Counted from the stretch's first letter, positions 1 to 8,067 are shown. The stretch: 32,054 nucleotides of DNA from Exiguobacterium qingdaonense (GCF_018617855.1 NZ_JACSKY010000017.1:1-32054); one strand, 5' to 3'. Made by a program: numbers and translations. The notes: a model not told the origin generated them from the sequence alone.

Positions 1-2
1 TA

Positions 3-107
3 GGTCGCGATGCGGCTCCGGGATTGCCTGCGGAAAGCGTGGGCGCCGGAAAGGCGAGCGATATGATTCATGTTAGTCAACAGCCTGGAAAGGACCTCAA
101 AAATTGA
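3..107 (+). CDS. C-terminal end of an unidentified protein (partial)
   Basis: The frame starting at base 3 is open to a TGA at 105-107 and its third-position usage looks like the real genes nearby. About 34 residues are visible, ending in QQPGKDLKN. Nothing in this tail identifies the family. The stop codon lies inside the terminator hairpin, as it does for several other genes in this window, which supports the frame. A competing frame ends with TAG at 74-76 and gives an Arg/Cys-rich peptide that looks less like protein. The gene would start upstream of the window. Confidence 0.35.
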   Translation, partial: GRDAAPGLPAESVGAGKASDMIHVSQQPGKDLKN

Positions 108-117
108 GGTCCTTTTT
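89..117. terminator. Rho-independent terminator, bidirectional
   Basis: A perfect 12-bp stem (89-100 with 104-115) has a three-base loop and a T run to 117. On the opposite strand the A run before the stem gives a T tract, so it can also end the minus-strand phosphodiesterase gene. Confidence 0.85.
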
Positions 118-123
118 GTATAC

Positions 124-702
124 TCATGCTCTCATCCGCGTGACCGACCGGGCTTCCGTGTCATAGAGACACCATTCTCGGTCGAAGATGACGGCACCGA
201 CGTTAATGACATATCGTTTTTTCTTCAAAGAGAAGGGTGTTTCGATGTCCCAAGGAAGGGATTTCCCTTTTCGATAGATTCCCGAAATGTGACTGTGCCC
301 AATAAAGACGAGCGGGTATTCCCCTTTTTCGACGAGCGGTTCCCAGTTCTCACGCCACTTTATTTGATGTCCGTGTAAAAAGCATGCCTCCCCAAGCGTC
401 ATCTGTTCCGGTAACGATGAGATGCGCGTTTTAATCGGGTGATCGATGGCGAGGACCTCGTCAATTCGCTCTTCCTGGTTACCCCCTAGACTCGGGAATG
501 TCAGTAACGCTTCATAGTTTGGGTCGTACGTCACGACGTCTTCCACATGATGAAAGCGTTCGTGGCGTCGTTTTTTTCCGATATGACACTCGTATAGGTC
601 CCCGAGACAGAGAATGTGCTCGGTTTCTTGACGAACGTCATCGAGAACGGCCTTTAAATCATCAAACGAACCGTGCGGGTCACTGATGATGGCGAGTTTC
701 AT
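124..702 (-). CDS. Calcineurin-like metallophosphoesterase
   Basis: This 192-residue protein carries the metal-binding motifs of the metallophosphoesterase fold in order: D8-x-H10 (SDPHGS), G-D35 (GDLYE), GN75 (GNQEE in place of the usual GNHD/E), H110 and H112 (HGH), and GH136SH138. This is the small YfcE/MJ0936-like class, which cleaves phosphodiester or phosphomonoester bonds with two metal ions in the cytoplasm; the substrate cannot be read from sequence. Its ATG overlaps the TGA of yajQ (ATGA at 699-702), so the two genes are almost certainly one transcript with coupled translation. It has no signal peptide and no membrane segment. Confidence 0.85.
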   Translation of the reverse strand: MKLAIISDPHGSFDDLKAVLDDVRQETEHILCLGDLYECHIGKKRRHERFHHVEDVVTYDPNYEALLTFPSLGGNQEERIDEVLAIDHPIKTRISSLPEQMTLGEACFLHGHQIKWRENWEPLVEKGEYPLVFIGHSHISGIYRKGKSLPWDIETPFSLKKKRYVINVGAVIFDREWCLYDTEARSVTRMRA

Positions 703-1190
703 CGGAAGTTCGTAAACTGGGCATCAACGGACAACTCGAGCTCACGTACGAGTTGCATGACGGCTTGGAGGTCATCGCGTGACTTACCTGTCACTCGGAT
801 TTGATCGTCCTGGATTTGTGATTTTACTTTTAGTTTTGATTCTTTGATGGCGTTGTTGATTTTTTTTGCGTCATCTTTGTCGATCCCGCTTTTTAATTTC
901 ACACGTTGGCGGACCGTGCCCCCGAGTGCACCCTCTACTTTTTGATAGTCGAGGTTTTTTGTCGGGACGCCGCGTTTGATCAATTTCGTGATTAGGACGT
1001 CTTTCAATTGCTCGAGCTTATAGTCGTCATCCGAGATGAGGACGAGGTCGCCGTTGTCGAGCGACATCTCACTTTTTGATCCCTTAAAGTCATAACGGTT
1101 CAAAATTTCCTTTTCTGCGATTTGAATCGCATTCTTTACTTCTTCGAGATTCATTTCTGACACGATATCGAAAGAATTGTCTTTTGCCAT
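699..1190 (-). CDS. yajQ: YajQ family nucleotide-binding protein (UPF0234)
   Basis: The protein has 163 residues, the usual length for the family. It starts [14 protein letters not shown] and has the family features [32 protein letters not shown] and the ending VDAQFTNFR. YajQ proteins have two ferredoxin-like halves; family members bind nucleotides or c-di-GMP in some bacteria, but the role in Firmicutes is unclear. The start is supported by AAGGATGG about eight bases upstream on the minus strand. It is the first gene of a two-gene operon with the metallophosphoesterase, and it diverges from the pullulanase gene across about 68 bp. Confidence 0.93.
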   Translation of the reverse strand: MAKDNSFDIVSEMNLEEVKNAIQIAEKEILNRYDFKGSKSEMSLDNGDLVLISDDDYKLEQLKDVLITKLIKRGVPTKNLDYQKVEGALGGTVRQRVKLKSGIDKDDAKKINNAIKESKLKVKSQIQDDQIRVTGKSRDDLQAVMQLVRELELSVDAQFTNFR

Positions 1191-1258
1191 GTTTCATCCA
1201 TCCTTTGTTTGGTTTTGTTATAATGATAGCAGATTTCAAGCTGTGAAGGAGTGAAGAG

Positions 1259-3256
1259 ATGGAACGTACAATGGATCAACAGACACATGCAGACTTAGAT
1301 CACGTCGCTTATCACGGGAAAGACTTAGGGGTGACCTTCAAAGGAGAACAGATTCGACTGCGCATCTGGTCTCCGGTGGCGGAAAAGGTTTCGGTTAAAC
1401 TATATCGAACAGCCCGTGCCCGTAAGTTTGAACGAATCGAGCTCGAACCGGCTGAGAAGGGGACATGGGTCATTGAACTCGAGCGGGCCTTGTTCGAAGG
1501 TCAGTTTTATATCTTTGAAGCCATGATAGATGGGAAGAAAGTAGAATCACTCGACCCGTATGCGAAAGTTGTCGGAGTGAATGGGAAACGAGGATGTCTT
1601 CTCGACCCGACCTCTTTGAACCCAGACCATTGGGTCAAAGAACGCCCACTATTCAATTCTTCACAAGAAGCGGTCATTTACGAAGCACACGTCCGTGATT
1701 TGACGAGTCACCCAGAGAGCGGAGTGATGCACCGCGGAAAATTCTTGGGCATGACCGAGACAGGCACGACGACAACGAGCGGTTATCCGACCGGACTCGA
1801 TTACATCACGTCGCTTGGGATCACGCATCTGCAATTGATGCCGTTCTTTGATTATGGATCGGTCAATGAATCACGTGAAGGGGAAGACAACTACAACTGG
1901 GGGTACGACCCGGTTCATTACTTTGCGGTCGAAGGTTCATACGCATCGTCAGCAGATGACCCGGCGACGCGAATCATCGAACTGAAAGCGATGATTCAGG
2001 CACTGCATGACCGGGGGATCCGTGTCGTGATGGACGTCGTATTCAACCATACGTACGACGCCTTGACAACACCGCTCGGTCAGTTCGTCCCGGATTACTA
2101 TTATCGACTTAACGAAGACGGGTCACTCGCGGATGGGTCGGCATGCGGGAACGATACGGCATCCGAGCGCGCGATGATGCGTAAGCTCATGGTCGAATGT
2201 GTCACGTATTGGGCGAAGGAGTTCATGATTGACGGATTCCGTTTCGATTTGATGGGGCTACATGACGTCAAGACGATGAATCAGATTCGGAAGGCGCTTG
2301 ACCGCATCGACCCATCGATTCTCGTCATTGGAGAAGGTTGGGACTTGGACACGCCGCTGCCTGTCCGGAAGAAAGCAAATCAACACAATGCGCACAAGAT
2401 GCCACGAATCGCGCAATTCAATGACGGGATTCGGGACGGTGTACGAGGAGATGTGTTCATTGAAGAGTTGCCGGGGTGGATAAGTGGGAATGCCGATTTG
2501 ACCGCGGATGTGAAACGAGGGATTGCCGGTGGGATCACGAGCCAAAGTTTCGCCGATGAGCCGAATCAGGTCGTCAACTATGTCGAATGTCATGATAACT
2601 TGACGCTTTGGGATAAACTGTCTGTGACAAACCCTGAAGATGATGAGACGACGCGTCGTCGTCGCCATCGCTTGGCGACATCGATTGTGCTTTTAAGTCA
2701 AGGGATTCCGTTCCTACACAGTGGACAAGAGTTTTTCCGGACGAAAGACGGAAATGAGAACAGCTTCAACTCAGGCGAAGTGGTCAACCGTGTGGACTGG
2801 ACACGGGCAGAACAGGAATCACCGAGCGTGGAGTTCGTAAAAGGGCTCCTCCGTCTGCGCAAGCAATACCCGCTCTTCCGACTCGAGAACACGGAACAGA
2901 TTCGTAAACATCTACGCTTCTTCGATGAGGTAGAAGGAGTGATTGCGTTTGAATTGAGTCGTCACATCGAAGGGTATGTGGAGCGGCATATCGTGTACCA
3001 TAACGCACTCGAAGAAACGGTCGAGGTCAAACTTCCATCTGGCAAATTCGAGGTGAATGTAGAGGACCATACCGTCAATCTGGTGGCACCGCGTCAAGTC
3101 GAAGAGCGTCATATGACGGTTGCGCCACTCTCGACACTTGTCGTGACCGAGCGTCGCCCAGATTACAGCAAGTACGCTGTTGCTGGTGGTGCCGCACTCG
3201 CCGTAATCGGTGGTCTCTGGTACGTGTCGAAGAAACGAAAACGTAAAGAACAGTAA
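1259..3256 (+). CDS. pulA: Type I pullulanase (GH13) with C-terminal membrane anchor
   Basis: This 665-residue alpha-1,6-glucosidase debranches pullulan, amylopectin or glycogen. An N-terminal beta-sandwich (CBM48-like, about residues 25-110) precedes the GH13 barrel. The type I signature YNWGYDP is at residue 212. The four GH13 regions follow: DVVFNH from 259, FRFD with nucleophile D330, GEGWD with acid/base E359, and CHDN with D446. A beta-sandwich C domain ends near 630. After it comes a hydrophobic segment (about 640-656, AVAGGAALAVIGGLWYV) and then KKRKRKEQ. No secretion signal is present at the N-terminus, so the tail would hold a cytoplasmic enzyme on the inner face of the membrane. 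GAAGGAG lies seven bases before the ATG. Confidence 0.93.
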   Translation: MERTMDQQTHADLDHVAYHGKDLGVTFKGEQIRLRIWSPVAEKVSVKLYRTARARKFERIELEPAEKGTWVIELERALFEGQFYIFEAMIDGKKVESLDPYAKVVGVNGKRGCLLDPTSLNPDHWVKERPLFNSSQEAVIYEAHVRDLTSHPESGVMHRGKFLGMTETGTTTTSGYPTGLDYITSLGITHLQLMPFFDYGSVNESREGEDNYNWGYDPVHYFAVEGSYASSADDPATRIIELKAMIQALHDRGIRVVMDVVFNHTYDALTTPLGQFVPDYYYRLNEDGSLADGSACGNDTASERAMMRKLMVECVTYWAKEFMIDGFRFDLMGLHDVKTMNQIRKALDRIDPSILVIGEGWDLDTPLPVRKKANQHNAHKMPRIAQFNDGIRDGVRGDVFIEELPGWISGNADLTADVKRGIAGGITSQSFADEPNQVVNYVECHDNLTLWDKLSVTNPEDDETTRRRRHRLATSIVLLSQGIPFLHSGQEFFRTKDGNENSFNSGEVVNRVDWTRAEQESPSVEFVKGLLRLRKQYPLFRLENTEQIRKHLRFFDEVEGVIAFELSRHIEGYVERHIVYHNALEETVEVKLPSGKFEVNVEDHTVNLVAPRQVEERHMTVAPLSTLVVTERRPDYSKYAVAGGAALAVIGGLWYVSKKRKRKEQ

Positions 3257-3260
3257 CCAA

Positions 3261-3286
3261 AAAGGAGACGTTAATCCGTCTCCTTT
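3261..3286. terminator. Shared terminator between convergent pulA and yycC-like gene
   Basis: A 10-bp stem (3261-3270 with 3277-3286) has a six-base loop. On the minus strand it is followed by TTTTT, so it is a good terminator for the small minus-strand gene, whose stop codon lies in the loop. On the plus strand there is only a short T run, so termination of pulA there may be weaker. Confidence 0.7.
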
Positions 3287-3435
3287 GGTGTGTCTTCCTC
3301 TGATTGAGATGCCTCGAGTTGCATCATTTTTTGAACGAGGATGTGTTTTGGCATATGCATCAGTTCCTCGAGCGGGACGTTTAACTTTTTTGCAAGCTCA
3401 ACAGCCGTCTCTGGTGAAAGTTGTAATGGGCGCAT
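3271..3435 (-). CDS. yycC: YycC-like small protein
   Basis: A 54-residue minus-strand gene starts MRPLQLSPETAVELAKKLN, continues with LMHMPKHILVQKM and ends in an acidic tail (SEEDTPKETD). The N-terminal part closely resembles B. subtilis YycC as I remember it (PLQ.SPETA..L...LNVPLE.LMHMP). The function is unknown. GAAAGGAG lies about seven bases upstream of the ATG, and the stop sits in the loop of the shared terminator. The plus-strand readings through this stretch have no ribosome binding site. Confidence 0.8.
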   Translation of the reverse strand: MRPLQLSPETAVELAKKLNVPLEELMHMPKHILVQKMMQLEASQSEEDTPKETD

Positions 3436-3565
3436 CTGCGTTCTCCTTTCTAAACCGAATGTCTATACCGTCAGTATACAGGAAAATCGAAAATGTGTTG
3501 AACGAACACATTCAAAATCGAAATTCGTTTCGGTCGTTGATAAGCTGAAAATAGGAAGTGATCAA

Positions 3566-4366
3566 ATGTACAAACAAACAGCAGACTTTCAATTTCATCA
3601 AACGATCGAATGGTTAGAACGTGTCGGTGAGGGTTGGATGTTGTACTTGGCGCAAACCGGATTTTCATTCTTTGACGAGTCATCTCAAATTCAATGGGAG
3701 ATTGACTGGGTTTGGACACCGTGCGCCCTATATGTGGAGCCGAACGCGATGCGTGCCGTTGCGTGGTTCCGAGAAAAAGGACTTTACGGAGTCATTGATT
3801 TACAACGAGGACAGATGGAGACGCACGCGATCCCCCAACGATTCAGCGATGATTGGTTTAGCAATCTGCATCATTGGCAAGGGGATGACCTCTTTTTATA
3901 TTCAGCTGAATCGGACGTCGTGGCTTTGAGTCTTCGTGATCATACGTTTCGATATAGTCGTTATGAAGAAGTCCCGATCTTTGGGGAAATTATCGAGCTG
4001 GCCTATCAAAAGACGTATGACTTTGAACGATTCACACCGGAGACGTGTGTGACACTGTTCGATGAAGGCGTCCAACAATTTCTTATAGAGAATGTCAGGA
4101 CGAATGAGAACTGGCGTATTCCATACGAAGGAGTCCGAGAAACGGTCATTCTTGATCAAATCGGAGAAACGACGGCCATCACATCGACGGATTCGTTCCA
4201 ACTGTTTCATCGGGACGAGGAACTGTTTTGTTCAAGCGTATGTGCGGATCATCAATTACTGAAGGTCATGCTGTTGGATGACCGAGGCGACCGGTTTGTC
4301 GTCTTATCCGCACCACCGCAATTTTGTCATAGCTGGCTCCAAGTTTTTGAACGACATGACTCCTGA
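3566..4366 (+). CDS. Hypothetical protein, possibly beta-propeller-like
   Basis: I do not recognise this 266-residue protein. It has no signal peptide and no membrane segment. It is rich in aromatic residues and in short alternating hydrophobic strands separated by polar turns (for example GWMLYLAQTGFSFFD, DDLFLYSAESDVVAL, DRFVVLSAPPQF), which suggests a mostly beta fold of propeller type; this is inference only. The ATG at 3566 is chosen because AGGAAG lies about eight bases upstream; the frame is open further upstream, but that part overlaps the yycC-like gene on the other strand and has no ribosome binding site. The stop codon lies in the stem of its terminator. Confidence 0.7.
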   Translation: MYKQTADFQFHQTIEWLERVGEGWMLYLAQTGFSFFDESSQIQWEIDWVWTPCALYVEPNAMRAVAWFREKGLYGVIDLQRGQMETHAIPQRFSDDWFSNLHHWQGDDLFLYSAESDVVALSLRDHTFRYSRYEEVPIFGEIIELAYQKTYDFERFTPETCVTLFDEGVQQFLIENVRTNENWRIPYEGVRETVILDQIGETTAITSTDSFQLFHRDEELFCSSVCADHQLLKVMLLDDRGDRFVVLSAPPQFCHSWLQVFERHDS

Positions 4367-4391
4367 ACCAGACCAGGTTCAGGTTTTTTTC
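4362..4391 (+). terminator. Rho-independent terminator
   Basis: The stem is CCTGAACC (4362-4369) with GGTTCAGG (4376-4383), followed by eight T. The TGA of the preceding gene (4364-4366) is inside the left arm. Confidence 0.85.
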
Positions 4392-4456
4392 GTGATGGGA
4401 TGATGAATGGAGAAAGAATAGGGAAGTAAAGGGTTAGACAGGGAGGAGTGACGAGG

Positions 4457-6580
4457 ATGGAATGGTTAGGTAGGCAGTTGATTCGTTGGCGATACGGTGT
4501 ATTATTCTTTTGGGCAATTTTACTCGCCGGTTCAGTCTATTTTGGGTTACAGCTCCCGGGTGAGTTGAGAGGAAACGGGTTTGCGATAGAAGACGGCCGT
4601 TTCCAACAAGTAGAAGAGACATTAAATGAACGGTTTGACCGGGCAGAGGCCTCCATGATTATCTTGTTCGAAGGAGGGGACCTCGATGCCGTCATGGAAC
4701 AACAAAAGGAACGGTTAGAGACGGTTTCGGCGATTGACGGGGTAATCACACCGGCTGAGAACCCGGATGCTCGTTCAGAAGACGTTTCTTATTTCTTGTT
4801 GGAATTCGAGGATTATGAGGCGGCCGAATCTTCAATTGACGCGGTCCGTGATGCGCTAATTGTAAACTCCGATACGGAAGTTCGATTGACGGGAGAGCCT
4901 GTCTTTGCGGACGATTTGAACGAGGCTTCTAAAAATGACTTGATTCGTGCGGAGTTGATTGGGATACCGGTCGCACTCGTCGTATTGTTGCTCGTTTTTG
5001 GAACGCCACTGGCAGCACTCATGCCTTTACTCGTGGGGCTTATCACATTTATCGTGGCGGCTGGGGCATTGTTCTTTTTTGCCCAAAGTATGGAATTATC
5101 CATATTCGTTTTAAACGCCGTGGCGATGATCGCCATTGCGCTTGGGATCGATTTTTCTTTGCTGCTCGTCAATCGCTATCGAGAAGAATTGGCACGAGGG
5201 CGATCAAGAGAGACTGCAATCGTGCGGACCGTGGCGACGGCGGGACGATCCATCCTCTTTTCCGGGCTATGCGTATTTGTCGGATTGGCCGGTCTCTTGT
5301 TCATCCAAGTCGATGTGTTTCAGGCGATTGCTCTCGGTGCGCTCATTGCGGTTGCAGGAGCCGTCTTATCGGCATTGACACTATTGCCGTCATCACTTTA
5401 CTTAGTTGGAGATGCGTTGAACAAAGGTCAAATCATCAAATCCAATGAGGCACGATCTGAAAAACGCTGGCAAAAGCTTGCCCGTTTTGTAATGAAGCGC
5501 CCCGTGACGATGACGCTCATCGCCTTGTTGTTCTTGTTGCCGAGTCTTTGGTTCGTTCGAGACTTAGAGCTGAACATCCCGGACGCCGATGCGCTCCCGA
5601 CCTCGTATGAATCACGAGCGGCGCTTGAACGATGGGACGATGTGTTTGGGGATAGTTCAACCGATGCGGTCATTTTGTTTGAAGCGAACGATTTGACCGA
5701 CCCGATGATATTAGAGGAATTAACGAGTCTTACGGATGAGTTGAATGACGTCGACATCGTCAATCAAGTCACAACTTTTTTAACGACGTCAAGTTTGACA
5801 CCCGAGACGTTCACACAGATTGTTGAGGCGGCACCCGAACAACTCGCCCCACTTGAACGCCTCGTGACGCTTGATGGGAATACCGATTTGGCACTCGTCA
5901 ATGTAAGTTTTGATGTTCCCCCGAGCGACAAAGAAGCGCAGGCGTTCGTTCGTGATTGGCGGGATCAAGGCTTCGAGGTCGGTGGACCGGCGGCCTTCAA
6001 TGAAGAAATTTATGAGGAGATTTACGACAGCATTCCATATGCGGTGATTACCGTTATTTTGGCGACTTTCTTTATCCTCATGTGGGCGTTCCGTTCTGTC
6101 TTGATTCCGGTCAAGGCAATCATCATGAACGTGCTCGGACTTGGGGCGACGTTCGGTTTACTCGTCATCATCTTTGAATCGGGCTATGTGTATGACGCCG
6201 AGACCATCAGTATTTTGACACCGGTGTTCATCTTCTCGCTCGTCTTCGGATTGTCGATGGACTATGAGGTGTTCCTCGTTTCGCGGATCGAGGAATATTA
6301 CCGAGAGACGGGGGACAACGATTATGCGACCGAGATGGGACTCGCAAAAACAAGTAAAATTATCACCTCGGCCGCCATCATCATGATTGTCGTCACCGGT
6401 GCGTTCGCCTTTACGGGTGTCAGCCCAATCAAGCAACTCGGTGTCGGAATTGCGCTCGCCATCTTCATCGATGCGACCATCATCCGTATTTTGCTCGTCC
6501 CTTCCCTCATGAAACTGTTCGGGGATTGGAACTGGTGGTGGTTCGGGAAGAAAGATTTACCGAAACGCAACGTACACTAA
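4457..6580 (+). CDS. MMPL/RND-family membrane transporter
   Basis: This 707-residue protein has the duplicated RND layout: TM1, a large outside domain (about residues 35-165), then a block of five TM helices; and again TM7, a second outside domain (about 365-530) and five more helices, twelve in all. The fourth helix of each half carries an acidic motif typical of MMPL proteins, GIDFSLLLVNRYREE in the first half and GLSMDYEVFLVSRIEEY in the second; these Asp residues are the expected proton relay. The family exports lipids, siderophores or drugs using the proton gradient; the substrate is unknown here. The start is ATG 4457 with GGGAGGAG eight bases away; a GTG at 4448 overlaps the ribosome binding site and is unlikely. 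Confidence 0.9.
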   Translation: MEWLGRQLIRWRYGVLFFWAILLAGSVYFGLQLPGELRGNGFAIEDGRFQQVEETLNERFDRAEASMIILFEGGDLDAVMEQQKERLETVSAIDGVITPAENPDARSEDVSYFLLEFEDYEAAESSIDAVRDALIVNSDTEVRLTGEPVFADDLNEASKNDLIRAELIGIPVALVVLLLVFGTPLAALMPLLVGLITFIVAAGALFFFAQSMELSIFVLNAVAMIAIALGIDFSLLLVNRYREELARGRSRETAIVRTVATAGRSILFSGLCVFVGLAGLLFIQVDVFQAIALGALIAVAGAVLSALTLLPSSLYLVGDALNKGQIIKSNEARSEKRWQKLARFVMKRPVTMTLIALLFLLPSLWFVRDLELNIPDADALPTSYESRAALERWDDVFGDSSTDAVILFEANDLTDPMILEELTSLTDELNDVDIVNQVTTFLTTSSLTPETFTQIVEAAPEQLAPLERLVTLDGNTDLALVNVSFDVPPSDKEAQAFVRDWRDQGFEVGGPAAFNEEIYEEIYDSIPYAVITVILATFFILMWAFRSVLIPVKAIIMNVLGLGATFGLLVIIFESGYVYDAETISILTPVFIFSLVFGLSMDYEVFLVSRIEEYYRETGDNDYATEMGLAKTSKIITSAAIIMIVVTGAFAFTGVSPIKQLGVGIALAIFIDATIIRILLVPSLMKLFGDWNWWWFGKKDLPKRNVH

Positions 6581-6614
6581 AGATAAGATTCAAGAACTGA
6601 ATCAAAATGTGTGG

Positions 6615-6828
6615 TAAACTACGTACAAGATTACGCGCAATTTGAGAAAGGAAGGTCTTTATGGATACCGAGAGGACATGGCCTCTGTTCCAACTTCCGG
6701 ACTTCTAGCGTTGACTGATCACTTACACGTGTGTCAATCAACAAACGGAAGATCGGAGATGGAACAGATGGAACCGCGGCTACGACTGAGGATCCTCCTC
6801 TCCGTCAAGAACGGGGAGGACAATCGGA
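6615..6828 (+). promoter_or_regulatory. Structured 5' leader of the yitT-like gene: candidate translational attenuator
   Basis: Four mutually exclusive pairings can be drawn. GGAAG (6650-6654) pairs with CTTCC (6694-6698). CTTCCG (6694-6699) pairs with CGGAAG (6746-6751). CGGAGA (6754-6759) pairs with TCTCCG (6799-6804). TCCTCTCCGT (6796-6805) pairs with ACGGGGAGGA (6811-6820), which buries the GGGGAGGA ribosome binding site of the gene at 6829. A small hairpin, TTGAC (6711-6715) with GTCAA (6733-6737), lies between. A 15-codon ORF covers the first switch segment. The stretch TGGAACCGCGG (6769-6779) also equals the core of a T-box, but I could not draw a canonical stem I with a specifier loop. 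The layout suggests control by ribosome position or by a ligand/tRNA; no T tract is present, so control would act on translation. A weak -10 (TAAACT, 6615-6620) may drive it. Confidence 0.5.
6661..6708 (+). CDS. Candidate 15-codon leader peptide
   Basis: ATG 6661 to TAG 6706-6708 encodes MDTERTWPLFQLPDF. GAAAGGAAGG (6647-6655) lies five bases upstream, a strong ribosome binding site for so short an ORF. Codons 12-13 (CTT CCG) are the switch segment that can pair either with the leader's own ribosome binding site or with 6746-6751. A ribosome translating or stalled here would change which downstream hairpin forms. What would cause a stall (drug, nascent peptide or amino-acid starvation) cannot be told. 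Confidence 0.45.
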   Translation: MDTERTWPLFQLPDF

Positions 6829-7461
6829 ATGAAACGAGTTGCTACCATAGTGCTCGGAACGCTAATCATGGCGTTCGGTTATTATTATTTGAATGAACAG
6901 TTTGGTTTGGCGGAAGGCGGGTTCGTCGGATTATCGCTACTCGGTCGATATTTATTTGATATCGACCCAGCGATTTCGATGATCATGCTCGACATTCCAT
7001 TTTTTATCGTCGCGTTGTGGTGGAAAGGATGGCGTTTTGTCGGGCAGGCGGTACTAGCCGCTTCGTCTTTGTCGCTTAGTTATGCGATGTGGGACCGCCT
7101 CGATTTGCTCACGTTTGATATTCAAGTGTGGCCGGCGACATTGTTCGCTGCCATCGCAAGTGGGATTGTGACCGGGTATGGTCTCGGTCTCGTCTTGAAG
7201 TCAGGCGGGGCGACCGGAGGCGATGATTTATTCGCTCTTGGCTTATCAAAATGGACGGGCGTCTCGGTCGGCACGATTCTGATTATTTTAGATGTGATTG
7301 TCCTTGGGATTTCACTCATCTATTTACCATTATCGAACGCATTGTATACGCTCGTCGCGGTATCGATTGCCGGGCGGGTCGTCACCAAGATGCTCGTCAT
7401 CGACGAGCCGAAAGCGACACCTGTCGCACCAAATTGGACACCGAAAAACGATCTCGCGTGA
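6829..7461 (+). CDS. YitT-family integral membrane protein (DUF161)
   Basis: The protein has 210 residues and about five to six membrane helices. The family-type glycine-rich motif SGGATGGDDLFAL lies between helices at about residue 125. It matches the membrane part of YitT/YvjA-type proteins but ends before the cytoplasmic DUF2179 domain that longer members (about 280 residues) carry. The function of the family is not established. The ATG at 6829 is eight bases after GGGGAGGA, and that site is sequestered in a hairpin of the leader described at 6615-6828. Its stop codon lies in the terminator loop. Confidence 0.8.
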   Translation: MKRVATIVLGTLIMAFGYYYLNEQFGLAEGGFVGLSLLGRYLFDIDPAISMIMLDIPFFIVALWWKGWRFVGQAVLAASSLSLSYAMWDRLDLLTFDIQVWPATLFAAIASGIVTGYGLGLVLKSGGATGGDDLFALGLSKWTGVSVGTILIILDVIVLGISLIYLPLSNALYTLVAVSIAGRVVTKMLVIDEPKATPVAPNWTPKNDLA

Positions 7462-7473
7462 GATCGTTTTTTT
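7444..7473. terminator. Bidirectional terminator between convergent genes
   Basis: A 12-bp stem, AAAAACGATCTC (7444-7455) with GAGATCGTTTTT (7460-7471), has loop GCGT and T/A runs on both sides. It ends the yitT-like gene and the minus-strand DUF4367-like gene. Confidence 0.9.
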
Positions 7474-7936
7474 AGTTCATCGAATCCGCGATGTCAAATA
7501 AATCCTGCTTCGAGAGTTGATTTCCGCTGTAGTCGATTGCATATTCGACGTTATCTCGTTGCCAGCTGATAATGGTAATTTCATCGGATTCATTGAAGTA
7601 TACAGGAGAGCCTTGAATGGTTTGAGAATATGGTTCCCACTCTTCCACATGGTGCCATCCGAGCTCCGTAGTCGCCCATACGGTAATAGACTGTTCAGCA
7701 TTTTCATAAATGAGTTCGACCCGCCCAAGGTTGACGAGATGTGCGTATTCGGTCTCAGCAACGAAAGGGAGGTGTGTAGGAGTGTGAATCTCGAATGGGA
7801 CAAAAGAAGTTGTTGCGTGAATCGGTAGAGGGACTTCGTTTCGACCGATGAAGAGCAGAATTAAAATCATCCCGATGACACATTTGAAGATAAACCGATT
7901 CTTTCGATCTTGTGGTAGTAAAGAGACGATTAACAT
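7472..7936 (-). CDS. Membrane-anchored DUF4367-like protein
   Basis: The protein has 154 residues. A single hydrophobic helix (about residues 15-32, IFKCVIGMILILLFIG) is followed by an outside domain. That domain has the DUF4367 pattern: THLPFVAE near the start, an ITIISW strand, and an ending like LSKQDLFDIADSMN. In such proteins the domain sits outside the cell on a membrane anchor, often linked to anti-sigma factors; no sigma factor gene is adjacent here, so the role is unknown. The ATG at 7936 is close behind GAGGTGA (only one to two bases), so an internal start at Met23 is possible. Confidence 0.65.
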   Translation of the reverse strand: MLIVSLLPQDRKNRFIFKCVIGMILILLFIGRNEVPLPIHATTSFVPFEIHTPTHLPFVAETEYAHLVNLGRVELIYENAEQSITVWATTELGWHHVEEWEPYSQTIQGSPVYFNESDEITIISWQRDNVEYAIDYSGNQLSKQDLFDIADSMN

Positions 7937-7999
7937 TCACCTCACTGAACAATGTATACTTTTTCATTTAGTATAAATGAGGTATTTGGTTAAAATATA

Positions 8000-8016
8000 C
8001 AAAAAGTAACTTTTTG
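8000..8016. repeat. Short inverted repeat upstream of a small membrane gene
   Basis: CAAAAAG, TAA, CTTTTTG form a perfect 7-bp inverted repeat about 50 bases before the start at 8068. It could be an operator or chance in an AT-rich intergenic stretch. Confidence 0.3.
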
Positions 8017-8067
8017 TTCACTGGGGATGATATCATGAAGGATGACTAGAAATGAGAGGTGCATCTT

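Noticed and set aside
2258..2668. 136-codon minus-strand frame inside pulA
   Set aside because: It is a shadow of the GH13 catalytic region.
3210..3548. Plus-strand frames over 3210-3565
   Set aside because: They lie opposite the yycC-like gene and lack ribosome binding sites; the true downstream gene starts at 3566.
6615..6828. Firm call of a canonical T-box
   Set aside because: Only the TGGAACCGCGG core is present; no specifier loop or standard antiterminator complement was found.
7517..7828. Plus-strand frame opposite the DUF4367-like gene
   Set aside because: The minus-strand reading has a membrane helix and a family-like domain; the plus-strand reading has neither.
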